Source of the DNA: Tridacna crocea
Taxonomy: Eukaryota > Mollusca > Bivalvia > Cardiida > Cardiidae
DNA length: 64,000 nt
Reading direction: 5' to 3'
Assembly (NCBI GenBank): GCA_943736015.1
Contig: OX031062.1
Location: 32,213,462-32,277,461, forward strand
Under the pieces are notes generated by a model, which saw nothing but the letters and a program-made list of their open reading frames with translations, was not told the origin of the DNA and ran no database searches. This document shows, one piece after another, positions 29,660 to 40,680 of the stretch (its first letter is position 1; the number at the start of each line of letters is the position of its first letter). The position numbers and the translations under genes were made by a program.

Positions 29660-31893
29660 TATTACGGGATAAAGAATTTTTGTGGCATTTGTCGAAGACA
29701 ATGCCACTATGAGCTCAATAGTAAATGTTCAAAATTGAATTCTGAAGAGTATGTATTTTGTGCAAAACCGAAGGAAATAAACACAATTAAACTCAATTTT
29801 TCTAGACAAATGGGTTTTTTCAAAAGCGCTCAGAAATATAATTGGAAATGGCGTATTGAAATAAACAGCAAAAGGCCATCGATTGCTGAACTACTTCTTT
29901 TTGATTGAAAATAGCTTCATCTCTTCATAGCCTTCTACTGGTGCAATGATATGCACAAAATTTGTCTTCTATCCACTTTGCCTCCGGAGTTGTTCGTTCC
30001 AAAACCAGTTCGTACCTGGGCTTATTCGTCCCATGATTGCACGCCACTCATTTGATTGTGCATGAATATTTTCAGGTAGAAGACTTATTTGTAATGTTGG
30101 GAATCAGACCCTGACGACCAAAGACATCTCAAAATCATAGTATCCAGGTATAGAATTAATTGAATTCAATGTATTTACATGGGTTCTCTGTCTACCCATC
30201 ATTCATCCTTCCATCAAGGGACGTTACTCCTAATTCCTCTTGAAAGATCAAAGGAAGACTATCAATACACAAATGATGCAAACTTAGGCACCAGTAATCT
30301 CCCTTTAACCAAAGAAAACTATTATTTTGCATAGGAGGTTGATTTTCGAGTTAATATTTAAACAATATTTCTCTTTTGGTTCACATGAGCACTACGTGTT
30401 AAGGAGAGGAATTGTGAATGGTCATTGTCCGTCGTACATTTGTCCGTCTGTCCAGAATTCCTTTAAAATTCTTCTCCTTCTTAACCCCTGGACCAATCTT
30501 AATGAAACTTGGTAGGGATGTAACTTTGGTGAAGTTCTCCGAAACTTATTCAAGAGATTAATTCAACCATTAACTCTGGTTGCCATAGCAACCAAAAGGA
30601 AAAAAAAATAGCAAAATCTTTGGAAATCTTTGCTGAAACTAGAAGTCGTAGAGCTTTGATATTTGGTATGTAGCATCTCCTAGTGGACCTCTACCAAGTT
30701 TCTTTATATGATGCCCCTAGGGTAAAATTTAGCTACGCCCCGGGGGTCACAAGTTCGAACAAAGGAACAAAAAAAGAAAACTTTAAATTCTTCATCTCTG
30801 AAACTTGAAGGCGTAGAGCCTTGATATTTTGCATCAAGGATCTCCTAGAGGACCTCTAACAGTTTTGTTCATGTGGTACCTCTGGGGCCAAAACTGGCAC
30901 AGGCCGAGGCTTCATAAATTCAAACATAGGAACAAAGAAGGAAAACTTTGAAATTCTCCTTCGCGAAAACTAGAAGGTCTTGAGCTTTGATATTTGGTAT
31001 GTCGCGTCTCCTAGTCGACCTCTACTAAATTTGTTCAAATGATTTCGCTGGCGTCAAAACTGACCCCGCCCCGGGGATCACACGTTCGAACAAAGGAACA
31101 GAGAAGGAGAACTTTAAATTGTTCTTTTCTCAAACTTGAAAATCATAAAGCTTTGTTATTTGGTATGTAGTGAACCTGTTCAAATCTTGTTAGCCCACCT
31201 GAGTACAACATGTTTACTCAGTTTGAAATTGAGTAACCTAGGGTCATAAACTAGGTCTCAAGGTCAAATTAAAGTAATACCTTGTGGGCACACTAAAGGC
31301 CACATTTTTTACTCACTTGACATGAAAATTAATCGGAATGTTCATCTTGATAAAATCTAGGATGAGTACAAAATTGGGTCACCTGGGATGATAATCTGGG
31401 TTACTAGGTCAAATTAAAGAACTTCCTTGTGGACAGCCTAGAGGCTACATTTCTTGCTCACTTGACTTGTTCAGAATGATTGTCTTGATAATTTTTTCAA
31501 TGAGTTCTAAATTGGGTCAGTCGGGTGATAAATCATGCCAACTTTAGGAAATTAGGACATTGATCAGAATGTTTGTTTTATTGAAATGTTGAGTGAGTTT
31601 GGAATTGGCGCACCTGGGGTCATGAAATAGGTCACTTGGTCAGATTTAAGAAATACCTTGTTGGCATTCTAGAGCCCATATTTATTGCTCACTAAACTTG
31701 AAAACTGTTCAGAATGTTTATAATTTTTGATGAGTTCTATAGATCATAAACTGAATTACGAGGAGTGAAGTTCGCCTATTGACTTAGGTGAGCGATCCAA
31801 GGCCATTATGTCCCTCTTGTTCTCAAATCATTAATTCCACACGGTGGCTTCATTGACAAATGCCACATCAGCGTTCTCAACGCTTTGATTCAC
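29660..31893 (+). repeat. 2-kb block, copy b
   Basis: Fuller than copy a: begins TTTTTGTGGCATTTGTCGAA, as does copy c at 58993. Ends CCACATCAGCGTTCTCAACG then CTTTGATTC. At 30351-30366 it holds the uninterrupted AGTTAATATTTAAACAATAT that is split by a MITE in copy c. Confidence 0.8.
30378..31824 (+). mobile_element. Pearl/Helitron-like tandem-repeat element, copy b
   Basis: Starts GGTTCACATGAGCACTACGT (a mutated GCTCACCTGAGCAC) and ends GGTGAGCGATCCAAGG ... CTCTTGTTC. Internal units are marked by AGAGCTTTGATATTTGGTAT and GGGGTCACAAGTTCGAACAA. Confidence 0.7.
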
Positions 31894-32225
31894 TGTTCTA
31901 TCAAGGGATTGAAGAATAATTTTTTAATCGGACACCGTAACTATAAATAGCACATTCGTGATTCCCTCTTTATTCTATATAATAAGACCACTTGTCTTTC
32001 ATTATGTACAGCAAAGAAGCAGTTGCCACCGTGCTATACATTTGTATATAGTAACGTTGTTGAAAATTTCACTATGCCGTAATACAGGCGATGCACCAAT
32101 ATGCTTTCATAAGTGTACAAAGATCGACCAAGGAAAATTTTATTATTTTGGGATGAATGAATGGAAATTCAAAGGCCTGTGGTATTACAAGCTAAAAAGT
32201 CTCATTTCAATTAGCTGGATAAGGG
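31894..32225. other. Unassigned stretch
   Basis: An open frame crosses it on the plus strand but runs on into the next MITE and shows no domain. Confidence 0.3.
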
Positions 32226-32229
32226 TTAA

Positions 32230-32420
32230 AATTTTACCAAACTACAAAACTGTAGACTAGTCCAAACTGAAAACATTTGCAGACGACAAAATAAATGTGA
32301 CCGATCAATTGAAACTTGGTATGGAAAGGGTAGAAAACATTGTGGGAGAAGGATAAAATGCTGGTTAAAAACTATCGACCAATCTCAGCCTGTGCAGTCC
32401 ACGAACGTTTCAACTGCTGA
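32230..32420 (+). mobile_element. TTAA-MITE half fused to a D half at both hairpin centres
   Basis: Left TTAA 32226-32229. The A copy is intact up to the centre of its hairpin (AAAATGCTGGTT at about 32357) and then joins AAAAACTATCGACCAATCTC AGCC of a D palindrome, which itself stops at its own centre (GCAGTCCACG). Confidence 0.7.
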
Positions 32421-32514
32421 ATAGAATGAGTCAAGAGGAAGTATTCAGTTGATAAAATCCATTTCTCACATCGACTTGAAATAGGTAGATATATGTAACC
32501 GAAAGATTAATTAT

Positions 32515-32589
32515 GTCTCGAAAAGCGCAGACCAAGATCAGACTGTATATACTGCAGAATGACCGTTGGCTATACTCTGCGTATTTGGA
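32515..32589. repeat. P-family relic
   Basis: CAGACCAAGATCAGACTGTA remains; the right arm is decayed. Confidence 0.4.
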
Positions 32590-33101
32590 GGGACCTCTCC
32601 AACAGTGGTGAGTTTAAAAGGCAGACTGTCAAAGTATTTGCTGTCTAAATCCATATTTCTTGCGAAATTGTACGGATACACAGCCTGTTTCGTCATGGTT
32701 TTGTAAATAAAGCGAAATCAAAAAACCGAAACAGGAAATAGCCGTAGTTTATTTTTACGAATATCCGAAAAATATTTTTTAAATCAATTAGCCATGTCTG
32801 CAAATGACCCCTGAAATAATTGTAATTTTTCAATAAGCAATTAAATCGAAGCAGCAGAAAAAAAGAAGAATTTCGTTTAAAAAAAAAAAGAAGACTGCTG
32901 GACAAAATCATGCCACTTGAAAAAGCGACAAGAAGGCCAAATGACCGTCGTGTAAAGCATAATTATGAGGTTTCTACGCGGCGGCTTTTTCACTTGTTTG
33001 TTTACATTTACCAAAATGTATTGAAATTAAAAGTCAATACACTATTTGAAAACATTGATGCTGACCTCTTCTGGCTTCTTTTAAAAGAAGCCAACTTGTA
33101 G
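32590..33101 (+). repeat. O low-copy repeat, copy 1
   Basis: Inverted partner of 38050-38555 (GACCTCTCCAACAGTGGTGA, TGCCTGTTTCGTCATGG-like, CGAAACAGGAAATAG). Its last part keeps an open frame reading EVSTRRLFHLFVYIYQNVLK then ADLFWLLLKEANL and a stop. Confidence 0.65.
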
Positions 33102-33271
33102 ATATAGGAGTCTGAGGTGGTCACTATAATGGGACATGATTCTCGTGTTGCATCATATTCGATAGTTGGTTTTACCAGGTAACAGGTTCTGGGATTTTTA
33201 TCAGAAACAGACATCCTTGAAACTGATGTAATCTTTCCAAGATGTTGGGTTCCCTTCAGTATTTTCCACAT
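33008..33271 (-). CDS. Unassigned ORF
   Basis: 87 codons from an ATG at 33271-33269. The first 60 residues (for example VSDKNPRTCYLVKPTIEYDA) have a protein-like composition and lie outside the O repeat; the C-terminal part overlaps the repeat. No domain recognised; chance is a real alternative. Confidence 0.12.
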   Translation of the reverse strand: MWKILKGTQHLGKITSVSRMSVSDKNPRTCYLVKPTIEYDATRESCPIIVTTSDSYIYKLASFKRSQKRSASMFSNSVLTFNFNTFW

Positions 33272-33337
33272 TGCGAGGCGTCTGCGTGATCTAATTAACC
33301 TTTAAAATACTGAATAAATTAAATGAATCTTGTTTAA

Positions 33338-33545
33338 CCCATCACCACAAAATCCCTTTTTTGACGACGTCTAGAAAACATTGTGGGAAAAGGAGAAAAT
33401 GCTGGTAACCAGCATTTTCTCCTTTTCCCAAAAAATGTTTTCTACTCTTGACAGGACATTTTTCAAATTTTCAGTTACTGTTATTTTGTCGTCTGCAAAT
33501 GCTTTCAATTTGGACAGGCCTGAAATATTGTCGTTTGGTAATGAG
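33338..33545 (-). mobile_element. TTAA-MITE subfamily A, complete
   Basis: TTAA at 33334-33337 and 33546-33549. Slightly short: GACGACGTCTAGAAAACATT shows the GAGAAAGAAGCCTT part deleted. Confidence 0.8.
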
Positions 33546-33604
33546 TTAAGCCAATAGTAGAAATCCCAAATAATACCATTTCAAAGTTTCTTCTTTTGGA
33601 AAAC

Positions 33605-33720
33605 ATCTTGTTATCGGGCAGTGTAGAGCCAAGATTAGAATGCACGTTTAATGCGGTCTGATCTTGATCTAAACTGCCTGAGAAGGCCCTTGAGCTGCCC
33701 TTAGCAGCCTAAGGGTTGAA
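33605..33720. repeat. P-family element
   Basis: GAGCCAAGATTAGAATGCAC / GTCTGATCTTGATCTAAAC, with GCAGCCTAAGGGTT at its right end. Confidence 0.6.
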
Positions 33721-34374
33721 AACGAATAAACGAAGAAATAGCTCATGAAGTAAAGCAGATAAACACATGCACATCCTCAATTTCAACGAATTAAATTTAA
33801 ATTTGAATTCTCCCCTTTTGTCAGTGATTATTTTTCAGTGTAAAAACCTTGATCAAAGGCTACTGCGGTTGGTTCAGTTTAAACACATTTTATCTGCAAA
33901 CTCATGAAATATATATGATAATTTACAAATACAATTAAATTTTTTCTGCAAAATGGATTTTAACGAAAGTAGAGCTTTTAATGTTCTTTTTCGAGCTGAT
34001 GGCTTAGAACGAATACAAGTCATAAGATTTAAGCTAATATACTATACAATAGTTGAAAAATAATACTATTTAGTTGTTTAGATATAGTGGAGAGATGTGT
34101 TTTAATGGGAAAAACATGAAAAATACTCAAAAGGACAGGAAGAGAGGGGGGAAAGATAAAGTAACTGAAGAAATACGGTAAAAGAGTGTCCTCAAAGGAG
34201 CAAATATAAAGTTTGTTTCATTTCATAATAAGCGTCAATATTCCTGCTGAAACTGTATAAAGATAGAAACAAAACCATCAATCAAATCATTTGGGACACG
34301 TTTGATACATTGCTTGCAAATACTTACGATATCAGAGAGTCTGAAATCTTGTGCTCTGGTAGCCTTAAGTCTTT
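33721..34374. other. Unassigned AT-rich stretch
   Basis: Nothing recognised over about 650 bases. Confidence 0.3.
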
Positions 34375-34378
34375 CCCA

Positions 34379-34588
34379 AACGACAAAATTTTACACTCGC
34401 CCAAATCGAAAGCATTTGCAGACGACAAAATAAAAGTGACTGAAAATTTGAAATTTGTTTTGTGAAGTGAAGAAAACATAGTAGGAAAAGGAGTAAATGC
34501 TGGTTACCAGCATTTTCTCCTTTTCCCACAATGTTTTTCAGAGACTTCTTTCTCAGGATTTTAAAAGTAGGTACTGTGTGGTAATGGG
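34379..34588 (+). mobile_element. TTAA-MITE subfamily A, complete
   Basis: TTAA at 34375-34378 and 34589-34592. Confidence 0.8.
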
Positions 34589-34592
34589 TTAA

Positions 34593-34801
34593 GAGTTAAA
34601 TGAGGCGAAAAACAAAACATTCATGTCTAGAGATAAAGTGAATGAATAATAAGCGCTATAATGTTTTTCTAATTTTAGATGCAATGCAATTTCTAAGAAT
34701 AATTATTTGCAATGAAAAGACCTCTAGATACATGTAAGTTTCTATCACGTGTTCTCTGATTACAGCATTTAATCGAAGTTTTGTAGTTATTCTGACTTTT
34801 T
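34593..34801. other. Unassigned gap
   Basis: Nothing recognised. Confidence 0.3.
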
Positions 34802-35001
34802 ACTCTTTACCAACCAACAAAGTTTTACATTGGTCTGAAATTGAAAGCAATATTGAAGACAATAAAATAGACACAACTCAAAAATTGTTTTTTTTTCCAG
34901 CATGATAGGAAACTGGTTACCTGTATTTTCTCCTTATAGCACAATATTTTCAAAAGGCTTCTACCTCAGGATCGTAAAAACGGGGATTGTTTGGTAAAGG
35001 G
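34802..35001 (+). mobile_element. TTAA-MITE subfamily A, with shrunken hairpin
   Basis: Right TTAA 35002-35005; left target mutated. About 25 bases of the left hairpin arm are missing (GATAGGAAACTGGTTACC), removing the palindrome. Confidence 0.7.
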
Positions 35002-35179
35002 TTAAATTGAGCAGTTTTACGCCTGTTGGCGTTATACATGTCTCTATGTTAACATAGAAAGGAGTTAGAGTTTAAATCCGCTGCCATGCCCTTTTTTTTC
35101 TGGTGTATGAAGTAAGACATAGCCAGGCATATAGGATCTGAGATGAGTGGGCTTTTGAGATAAGATTTTATTAAACGAG

Positions 35180-35560
35180 TCAAGGGAAATTTATTAAGCC
35201 AGCCTTTGGCGAGCTTAATAACATTTTTCCTTGACGTGTTTAGTAAAAGTTTTTATTTCATGCTTTCCGGTAGGATATCGAGAAATAGCAGTGAAAATAT
35301 TTTTTGATCTTACACTGGTATCACCGGTGAAAATACCGATTTTCACGTTCTTGTTGCCTAGGTAAGTTGCGCGTGCCTCACAACCAGATGGGAAATATGA
35401 CGTCATATACCTAACATTTCTCGCGCTTGACGTAATATTGTAATGCGTTGCTATGCTGGAGAGGTATGCCACGGGGAATAACGGAAAAGAACTACTGGAT
35501 TTTGATAAAGCCCCTCATAGAAAGGGTTAAAAGCATGAAATAAATAGAACATTTGGGTTT
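35180..35560 (-). mobile_element. E-family element, copy 3, body only
   Basis: CATGCTTTCCGGTAGGATAT to AAAGGGTTAAAAGCATGAAA, with ATGACGTCAT at about 35397. No palindromic head. A T-run and a G-run (35562-35590) follow. Confidence 0.7.
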
Positions 35561-35629
35561 TTTTTTTTTTTTTGGGGGGGGGGGGGGAGGGTGTTTACTC
35601 CAAGTTTGAACTTGTTTTCCTTTCATTAA

Positions 35630-36470
35630 GAATTGGCCATGTAAGAATCGAAATAATCTTCTTTCTATCGTGGTTTATCGTTCATTCTAACATGACACGT
35701 GATTTCGGCGATAAAAACAAAATGCAACGAAAGCGTTGTAAAATTAAGAAATAATCTTCTTCCTATCGTGGTTTATCGTTCAATAAACCACAGTTGTGAG
35801 TTTTGAGGCACAATAAATAATCCACGAGGGCGATAGCCCGAGTGGTTTATTTATTGGGCCTCATAACTCACAAGGTGGTTTATTGAACGATAAACCAAGA
35901 TAGAAAGAAGATTATTTCAATTCTAACATGGCCAATGCAAAGCAAACGATTAGTAACTACCAATTAACGCTAGAGTAACGACTGACTAGCGATAGCCGAA
36001 CGCGTGCAATGATCGATGAACGTTAGTAAAACGTTCCACAAAAATTCTTTAACGATCTTCAGCGTTCAAAATTAAACGTTGAAGAACATTGGTGTCAGTG
36101 AGAACGTTTGTGCATGTTGAAAACTTTTTTTCCGCCCTAGCGTTCTCCGCCGATTCCCGGCGATCACCGACGTTCACTAGCGTTCACACAACGCTCTTCT
36201 GGCGCTATCCCAGCGACCATGGGCGACTAACAACGTTTCCTCAGACGTCATAAAACGTTGACCACAACGTCATGGTGTGACGCCTCCTTGAGTTATGAGG
36301 CGCAATGAATAAACCACTCGGGCGATATAACAATGAATAAACCACTCGGGCTATCGCCCTCGTGGATTATTTTATGTGCCTCATAACTCACAAATGTGGT
36401 TTATTGAACGATAAACCACGATAGGAAGAAGATTATTTCTTAATTTTACCACGCTCTCGTTGCACTTTTT
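35630..36470. mobile_element. Nested F-family structure with an AACGTT-rich insert
   Basis: Outer arms: GTAAAATTAAGAAATAATCT then TCTTCCTATCGTGGTTTATC (35738-35790), and the inverse ending TTCTTAATTTTAC (about 36450). Inside are a second F palindrome (35800-35935) and a ~340-base segment (35945-36290) crowded with GAACGTT, AACGTTC and CAACGT motifs that I find nowhere else in the window. Confidence 0.6.
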
Positions 36471-36669
36471 AGTGCCGAATTCACCTGTCTTGTTGGGAAT
36501 TAAACATCTTTGATAAAAAAAAAACATTTTCTGAATTTCTGTATGAGTGGTATTTTAAATTTTTCGATGGCTATAAACAAGATGATAAGTGTGATATCAA
36601 GAACAGATATTTCAAAATTTCGAAGAATTGCACACTAAAAGGACCTTGAGGTAAGTGCGTACTTAAAAA

Positions 36670-36892
36670 CTCATTACCAAACGACAAAATCTTAGGTTTG
36701 TCCAAATCGAAAGCATTTGCAGACGACAAAATAAAAGTGACTGAAAATCTGAAATTCGTTTTGTGAAGGGTAGAAAAGATTGTGGGAAAAGGAGAAAATG
36801 CTGGTTACCAGCTTTTTCTCCTTTTCCCACAATCTTTTCCAATGGCTACCATCCCAGCTTCACCAAAAGTAGGGATTGTGTGGTAATGGGTT
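36670..36892 (+). mobile_element. TTAA-MITE subfamily A with paired arm changes
   Basis: The hairpin base reads GAAAAGATTGTGGG on the left and CCCACAATCTTTTC on the right, whereas other copies have ACATTG and CAATGT. Ends have mutated TTAA (AAAA and TTTA). Confidence 0.8.
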
Positions 36893-36970
36893 TACGCAAT
36901 TTAACTTGAAAATTTCAGTCACGTGCTCCGTGATTATTTATTAACATTTCTTGGTTTTTCTTCTTTTTAA

Positions 36971-37190
36971 CCCTTTCCCAAACGACAAATTTTAGTCTCT
37001 CCCAAACTGAAAGAGTTTGCAGACAACAATTTTAACTTTCATAACAATGGCAGAAAATTATCCGAAGGGGCAGAAAACACTGTGGGAAAAGGAGAAATTG
37101 CTCGTTACGGGCAATTTCTCCTTTTCCCACAGTGTTTTCTAAAGACTTTCACTACAGACACGTAAAAACCAGGGCTTGTTTGGGAAAGGG
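36971..37190 (+). mobile_element. TTAA-MITE subfamily C
   Basis: Left TTAA 36967-36970; right CTAA. Perfect C hairpin (GGAGAAATTGCTCGTTAC / GGGCAATTTCTCC apart from the loop). Confidence 0.85.
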
Positions 37191-37564
37191 CTAAGTATGT
37201 AATGATATACGCCCCTTGCCGAAACTGTTTGTTAACCGTGACTTTTTTCTTCCATTTTCCGAGATCTCATAATCTAGTCAGTTGACAGGTAGAATGGTGT
37301 TTGTGGATCCATAGCTTTCAGACGAGTTGCTTAGTACCCATCTTCGCAAGCCAAAACTGACTTTTACATTCACCCTATACGCTTTTTCATTGGATGCAGC
37401 CAGTTCTAACTGCAACGAATGAAATCAATCGTAGCATTTCATCTTTGATAAAAATAGAACACCTTTCGAATAGAAGGTAAACATGGAAACCCAGTTGGAT
37501 GTCTGCTTATCGCTTCATGTGTATTCGTAAGCGGTTTTTAAAACGATATTTCATTTGCTTTTAG
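37191..37564. other. Unassigned stretch upstream of a candidate exon
   Basis: GCTTTTTCATTGGATGCAG at about 37380-37398 is an acceptor-like site opening a 26-codon frame ending at an AG|GTAAAC donor (about 37482), but its phase does not fit the next candidate exon. Confidence 0.25.
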
Positions 37565-37648
37565 AAATATGATGTAAAGGGGGGTAATAACCAACATCCA
37601 ATAGAGGGCGCATCGCAGGAATCTCGAAATCAGGCTCAATCAGCTAAG
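37565..37648 (+). CDS. Candidate internal exon, unknown protein
   Basis: Acceptor CATTTGCTTTTAG ends at 37564 and a consensus donor AAG|GTAAGA follows 37648. The 84 bases are open in phase 0 throughout: KYDVKGGNNQHPIEGASQES then RNQAQSAK, 28 codons, phase 0-0. The residues are polar and low in hydrophobics, as in a linker or cytoplasmic tail. No neighbouring exon is identified and no family recognised, so the call rests on splice sites plus an open frame. Confidence 0.35.
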
Positions 37649-37680
37649 GTAAGATCCACATAGTGATCGTAAACTTGGCT

Positions 37681-37815
37681 CGTGAAGTTGCTTAGTACCG
37701 TGCACTACGGAGATGCATTAGGCTCCATTTTGCCAGACAGAAAATGTTTCGCATGTATCTTTGCTGACATAGTAGTAGGCTACAAAGGGCTGAGGGTTCG
37801 AATCCGCGGCTGTGC
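37681..37815 (+). repeat. D-flank fragment with tRNA-like B box
   Basis: GTTGCTTAGTACCGTGCACT then ACGGAGATGCATTA matches the D flank at 49081-49108. GGGTTCGAATCC at 37794-37805 is a perfect B box, but no good A box or acceptor stem precedes it, so it is a relic at most. Confidence 0.4.
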
Positions 37816-38049
37816 CAGATTTTTTTTTCCTCCGATGAATTACAAAAGGCATTGCTTTTGACTCTATTCCTTTCCAACCGCTAAAAATCTTTTTTAAACT
37901 TTGAATGTTAGGAAAAGAAGTCAGTTTACTGCAAAGATTGTGGTGTGGGAACTCCCAAGTATTCTATATTTCATTCGTGGTTTAATTTGGTAGGGCAATC
38001 GACAATTGCGAAAAGTTTCAAATAATATTATATAAAAAAAGTAAAAGCA

Positions 38050-38555
38050 TGTTATTACAAGTTGGCTTGTTTAGAAAAAAGCCATGAGAGGTCAGCATCA
38101 GTATTTTCAAATAGTTTATTGGCTTTCAATTTCAATATATTTTGGTACATGTAAACAAACGAGTAAAAATGCCGACGCATAGAAACCTCATAATGCTTTA
38201 CATGACCTTCTTGTCGCGTTTTCAAGTTGCATGTACTTGTCCAGCGCTCTTCTTTCACTTTTTTAACGAAATTCTTCTTATTTTTTTCTTTTGCCTAGAA
38301 TATTTGCTTAATAAAGAAAAAACTACAATTATTAGAGAGATTATTTGCAGCCATGGCAAATTACTAAATTAAATCTTCTCTGAAATTCTTCATTTATAAA
38401 GATAAATCACGTCTATTTCCTGTTTCGGTTTTTCATTTCGCTTCCTGTACAAAACCATGACGAAATAGATTGTGTATCAGAACAATTACGCTAGAGGAAA
38501 TAGAATTAGACAGCAAATTCTGTAGCAATCTGCCTTTTAAACTCACCACTGTTGG
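38050..38555 (-). repeat. O low-copy repeat, copy 2
   Basis: Read on the minus strand it ends with a frame EVSMRRHFYSFVYMYQNILK then ADLSWLFSKQANL, aligned with copy 1 without gaps over about 47 residues. Confidence 0.65.
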
Positions 38556-38702
38556 AGAGGTCTGAGAGGTCTGATGACCTCTCCAATAAGAGTGATTGGT
38601 GGATAGGGTCGGTCTCGCTGGAGTTCATACAACCAATTCAGAAAAGTGTTCGTTTCTTCTTAGTCGATCGCAGGTGTTTGGTTTTTGATAACATCCTTTT
38701 AA

Positions 38703-38930
38703 AACTCTTTACCAAAACATCAAATTTTAAGACGTGTTGAAAATGAAAGTATTTGCAAACAACAAATTAAATGTGACCCATATGATGGAACTTTTTTTAA
38801 CAGGATAGAAAACAACGTGGGAAAAGGAGAAAATGCTGGTTGCCAGCATTTTCTCCTTTTTCCCACATTGTTTTCAAAAGGCTTGTTCCTTAGGGTTGTT
38901 AAAACTTGGGATTATGTAGTGAAGTAAAGA
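38703..38930 (+). mobile_element. TTAA-MITE subfamily A
   Basis: Left TTAA 38699-38702; right TTTA. Hairpin reads ACAACGTGGG against CCCACATTGT, one unpaired change. Confidence 0.75.
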
Positions 38931-38934
38931 GTTT

Positions 38935-39968
38935 AAAAAAAACGTTTTGAATATTAATTTGATAAATCCAATGTCACCTTCAGTGGACTTAAATTTAGTG
39001 CAATTAGACCCATGCCATGGGATACAGGGGTGTGATACATCTCCATGATGCATGATAGCAAGTCATCATAATATTTATGGATCCATAAAATCTATTTTTT
39101 CAGTGTTCTCAGTCACGCAAATTGTTGCATGATAAATCACGTTGTAAAACTGAAATTCACGTAACAATTTGGTTACACGCGATATCTCACGTAAGAAAAA
39201 AAAAACATGAAAAAAATCCATTATCTGCTTAACTTGTGTAGAATAACGGAATTTGAAGTTACTTGCTGCCCTTGTTGATAAACTATTGTCAAATCACGCG
39301 GAAAAAGCTATCCATAAATTTACACACATGGAAAAAATGCTCGATGCAAAAAACACGGAAACCCATGACACAGAATTGACATTGTCTGATCAGAGGCACT
39401 TTAGACCGTCTTTTCGCCCTTTTAATGATGACTTTAACCAGTAAATTTCCACAAATATATTAATATAACATTCTTTTGTCGTGCGAAACATCAGTATTGA
39501 TTACTTTACTTCTAGTTTAGAGTCATAATTTTCATACCCTCTGATCTGAAATCTTACCCCAAGATTTAATGTTCAGGGAGTAGGTGTACCCTTCAAATAA
39601 ACAGCAAGTGGGAACACTGGTTTTGTCTTACAAATGACTAGATCATTCATGAGGTACCGCAGTGTTTTGACAGGTAGAAAATTTACAAAAAGCTAAAAGG
39701 TTCGTACTGCTTAGACCGAGATGAATCTATACCTTTTGTAAGTACATTAACCCGCCCCCTCCTCATCTGCCTTGTTTTCATTGCCCTTAAATGTAGATGA
39801 TGTGAAAAAACGAGGATGTGACATTGTGTCTTTCGTATGAAAAAAAAAAACGAACCTGAAGGTCATTTAGAGGATTTTGTCCCAAAGTCAGGTATATGTT
39901 TCTAAAAATGATACTTCTATGATGACAGGCAGTCGACTTTCAAAAGGGATTACCTTATTTGATGCAAC
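38935..39968. other. Unassigned stretch with one open frame
   Basis: Near 38998-39100 a D-flank relic (GATACATCTCCATGATGCAT). An open frame 39247-39444 (KLLAALVDKLLSNHAEKAIH in part, lacking an ATG near its start) looks protein-like but is preceded by a stop right after the only acceptor. The rest is unrecognised. Confidence 0.3.
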
Positions 39969-39972
39969 TTAA

Positions 39973-40194
39973 CCTTTTACCACACAATCCCGAATTTTAA
40001 CGATCGTGAGAAAGAAGCCATTTGAAAATATTGTAGGAAAAAGGAGAAAATGCTGGTGACCAGCATTTTCTCCTTTTACTACAATGTTTTCTACCATATA
40101 AAAGAAAGATTGCACTGTTTGAGCCACTAAATTATTGTAATCTGCAAATGCTTTGAATTTAGACAAGGCCATAACCTTGTTGTTTGGTAAAGGC
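39973..40194 (-). mobile_element. TTAA-MITE subfamily A, complete
   Basis: TTAA at 39969-39972 and 40195-40198. Confidence 0.85.
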
Positions 40195-40214
40195 TTAAAT
40201 GGAATTTAGACATT

Positions 40215-40500
40215 ATTAGCTGTACAGTCAGGTGGCAGAAGACTTGGGAACTTGTTCACGGCTGTGGTTAACCATGTCGCTCACGAATCGAGTATGCTGA
40301 CGAAATAAAAATTCCCTTTTGGGTGCCCCAATTCAGTGAAAACTGACGTCACTGGAACCTGACGTTACTAAAACGTGCAGTTTGGTGCATCGATGTGCAG
40401 TCTGGTGATCGATCGACGCCGCCATTTTGGATGTTGTGTTGCATTAGTAGTGATATTTACGGGGCACTCAAAAGGGAAATTGCTTTTACGTGGTTTTTGC
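40215..40500. mobile_element. K-family element, copy 2, one arm
   Basis: GTCAGGTGGCAGAAGACTTG then TTGTTCACGGCTGTGGT is one arm. CCTTTTGGGTGCCCCA and GCCGCCATTTTGGAT repeat the flank seen at 7370-7430. Confidence 0.6.
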
Positions 40501-40676
40501 CAGGGAACATGATATAATATGTTCCCGGCATGTTAACCAATCAGATCACGAGAATACTTTGCAGTATGATAAACACCTCTCTCCATTCCCAAATTGCCAT
40601 GTGTCGTCACCCTGGGACAAGGACTTTCTCCTTCTCCCAGAACGCCTTCTATCCTTTGAAAAACACACTATTTTCT
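40501..40676. other. Unassigned gap
   Basis: GGACTTTCTCCTTCTCCCAG may be a decayed MITE arm. Confidence 0.3.
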
Positions 40677-40680
40677 TTAA

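Noticed and set aside
31958..32260. 100-codon open frame
   Set aside because: No ATG at its start, no domain, and the last part is TTAA-MITE sequence.
39247..39444. Open frame with protein-like composition (KLLAALVDKLLSNHAEKAIH)
   Set aside because: No ATG near the start, a stop directly after the only acceptor, and no recognised family; listed only within the unassigned stretch.
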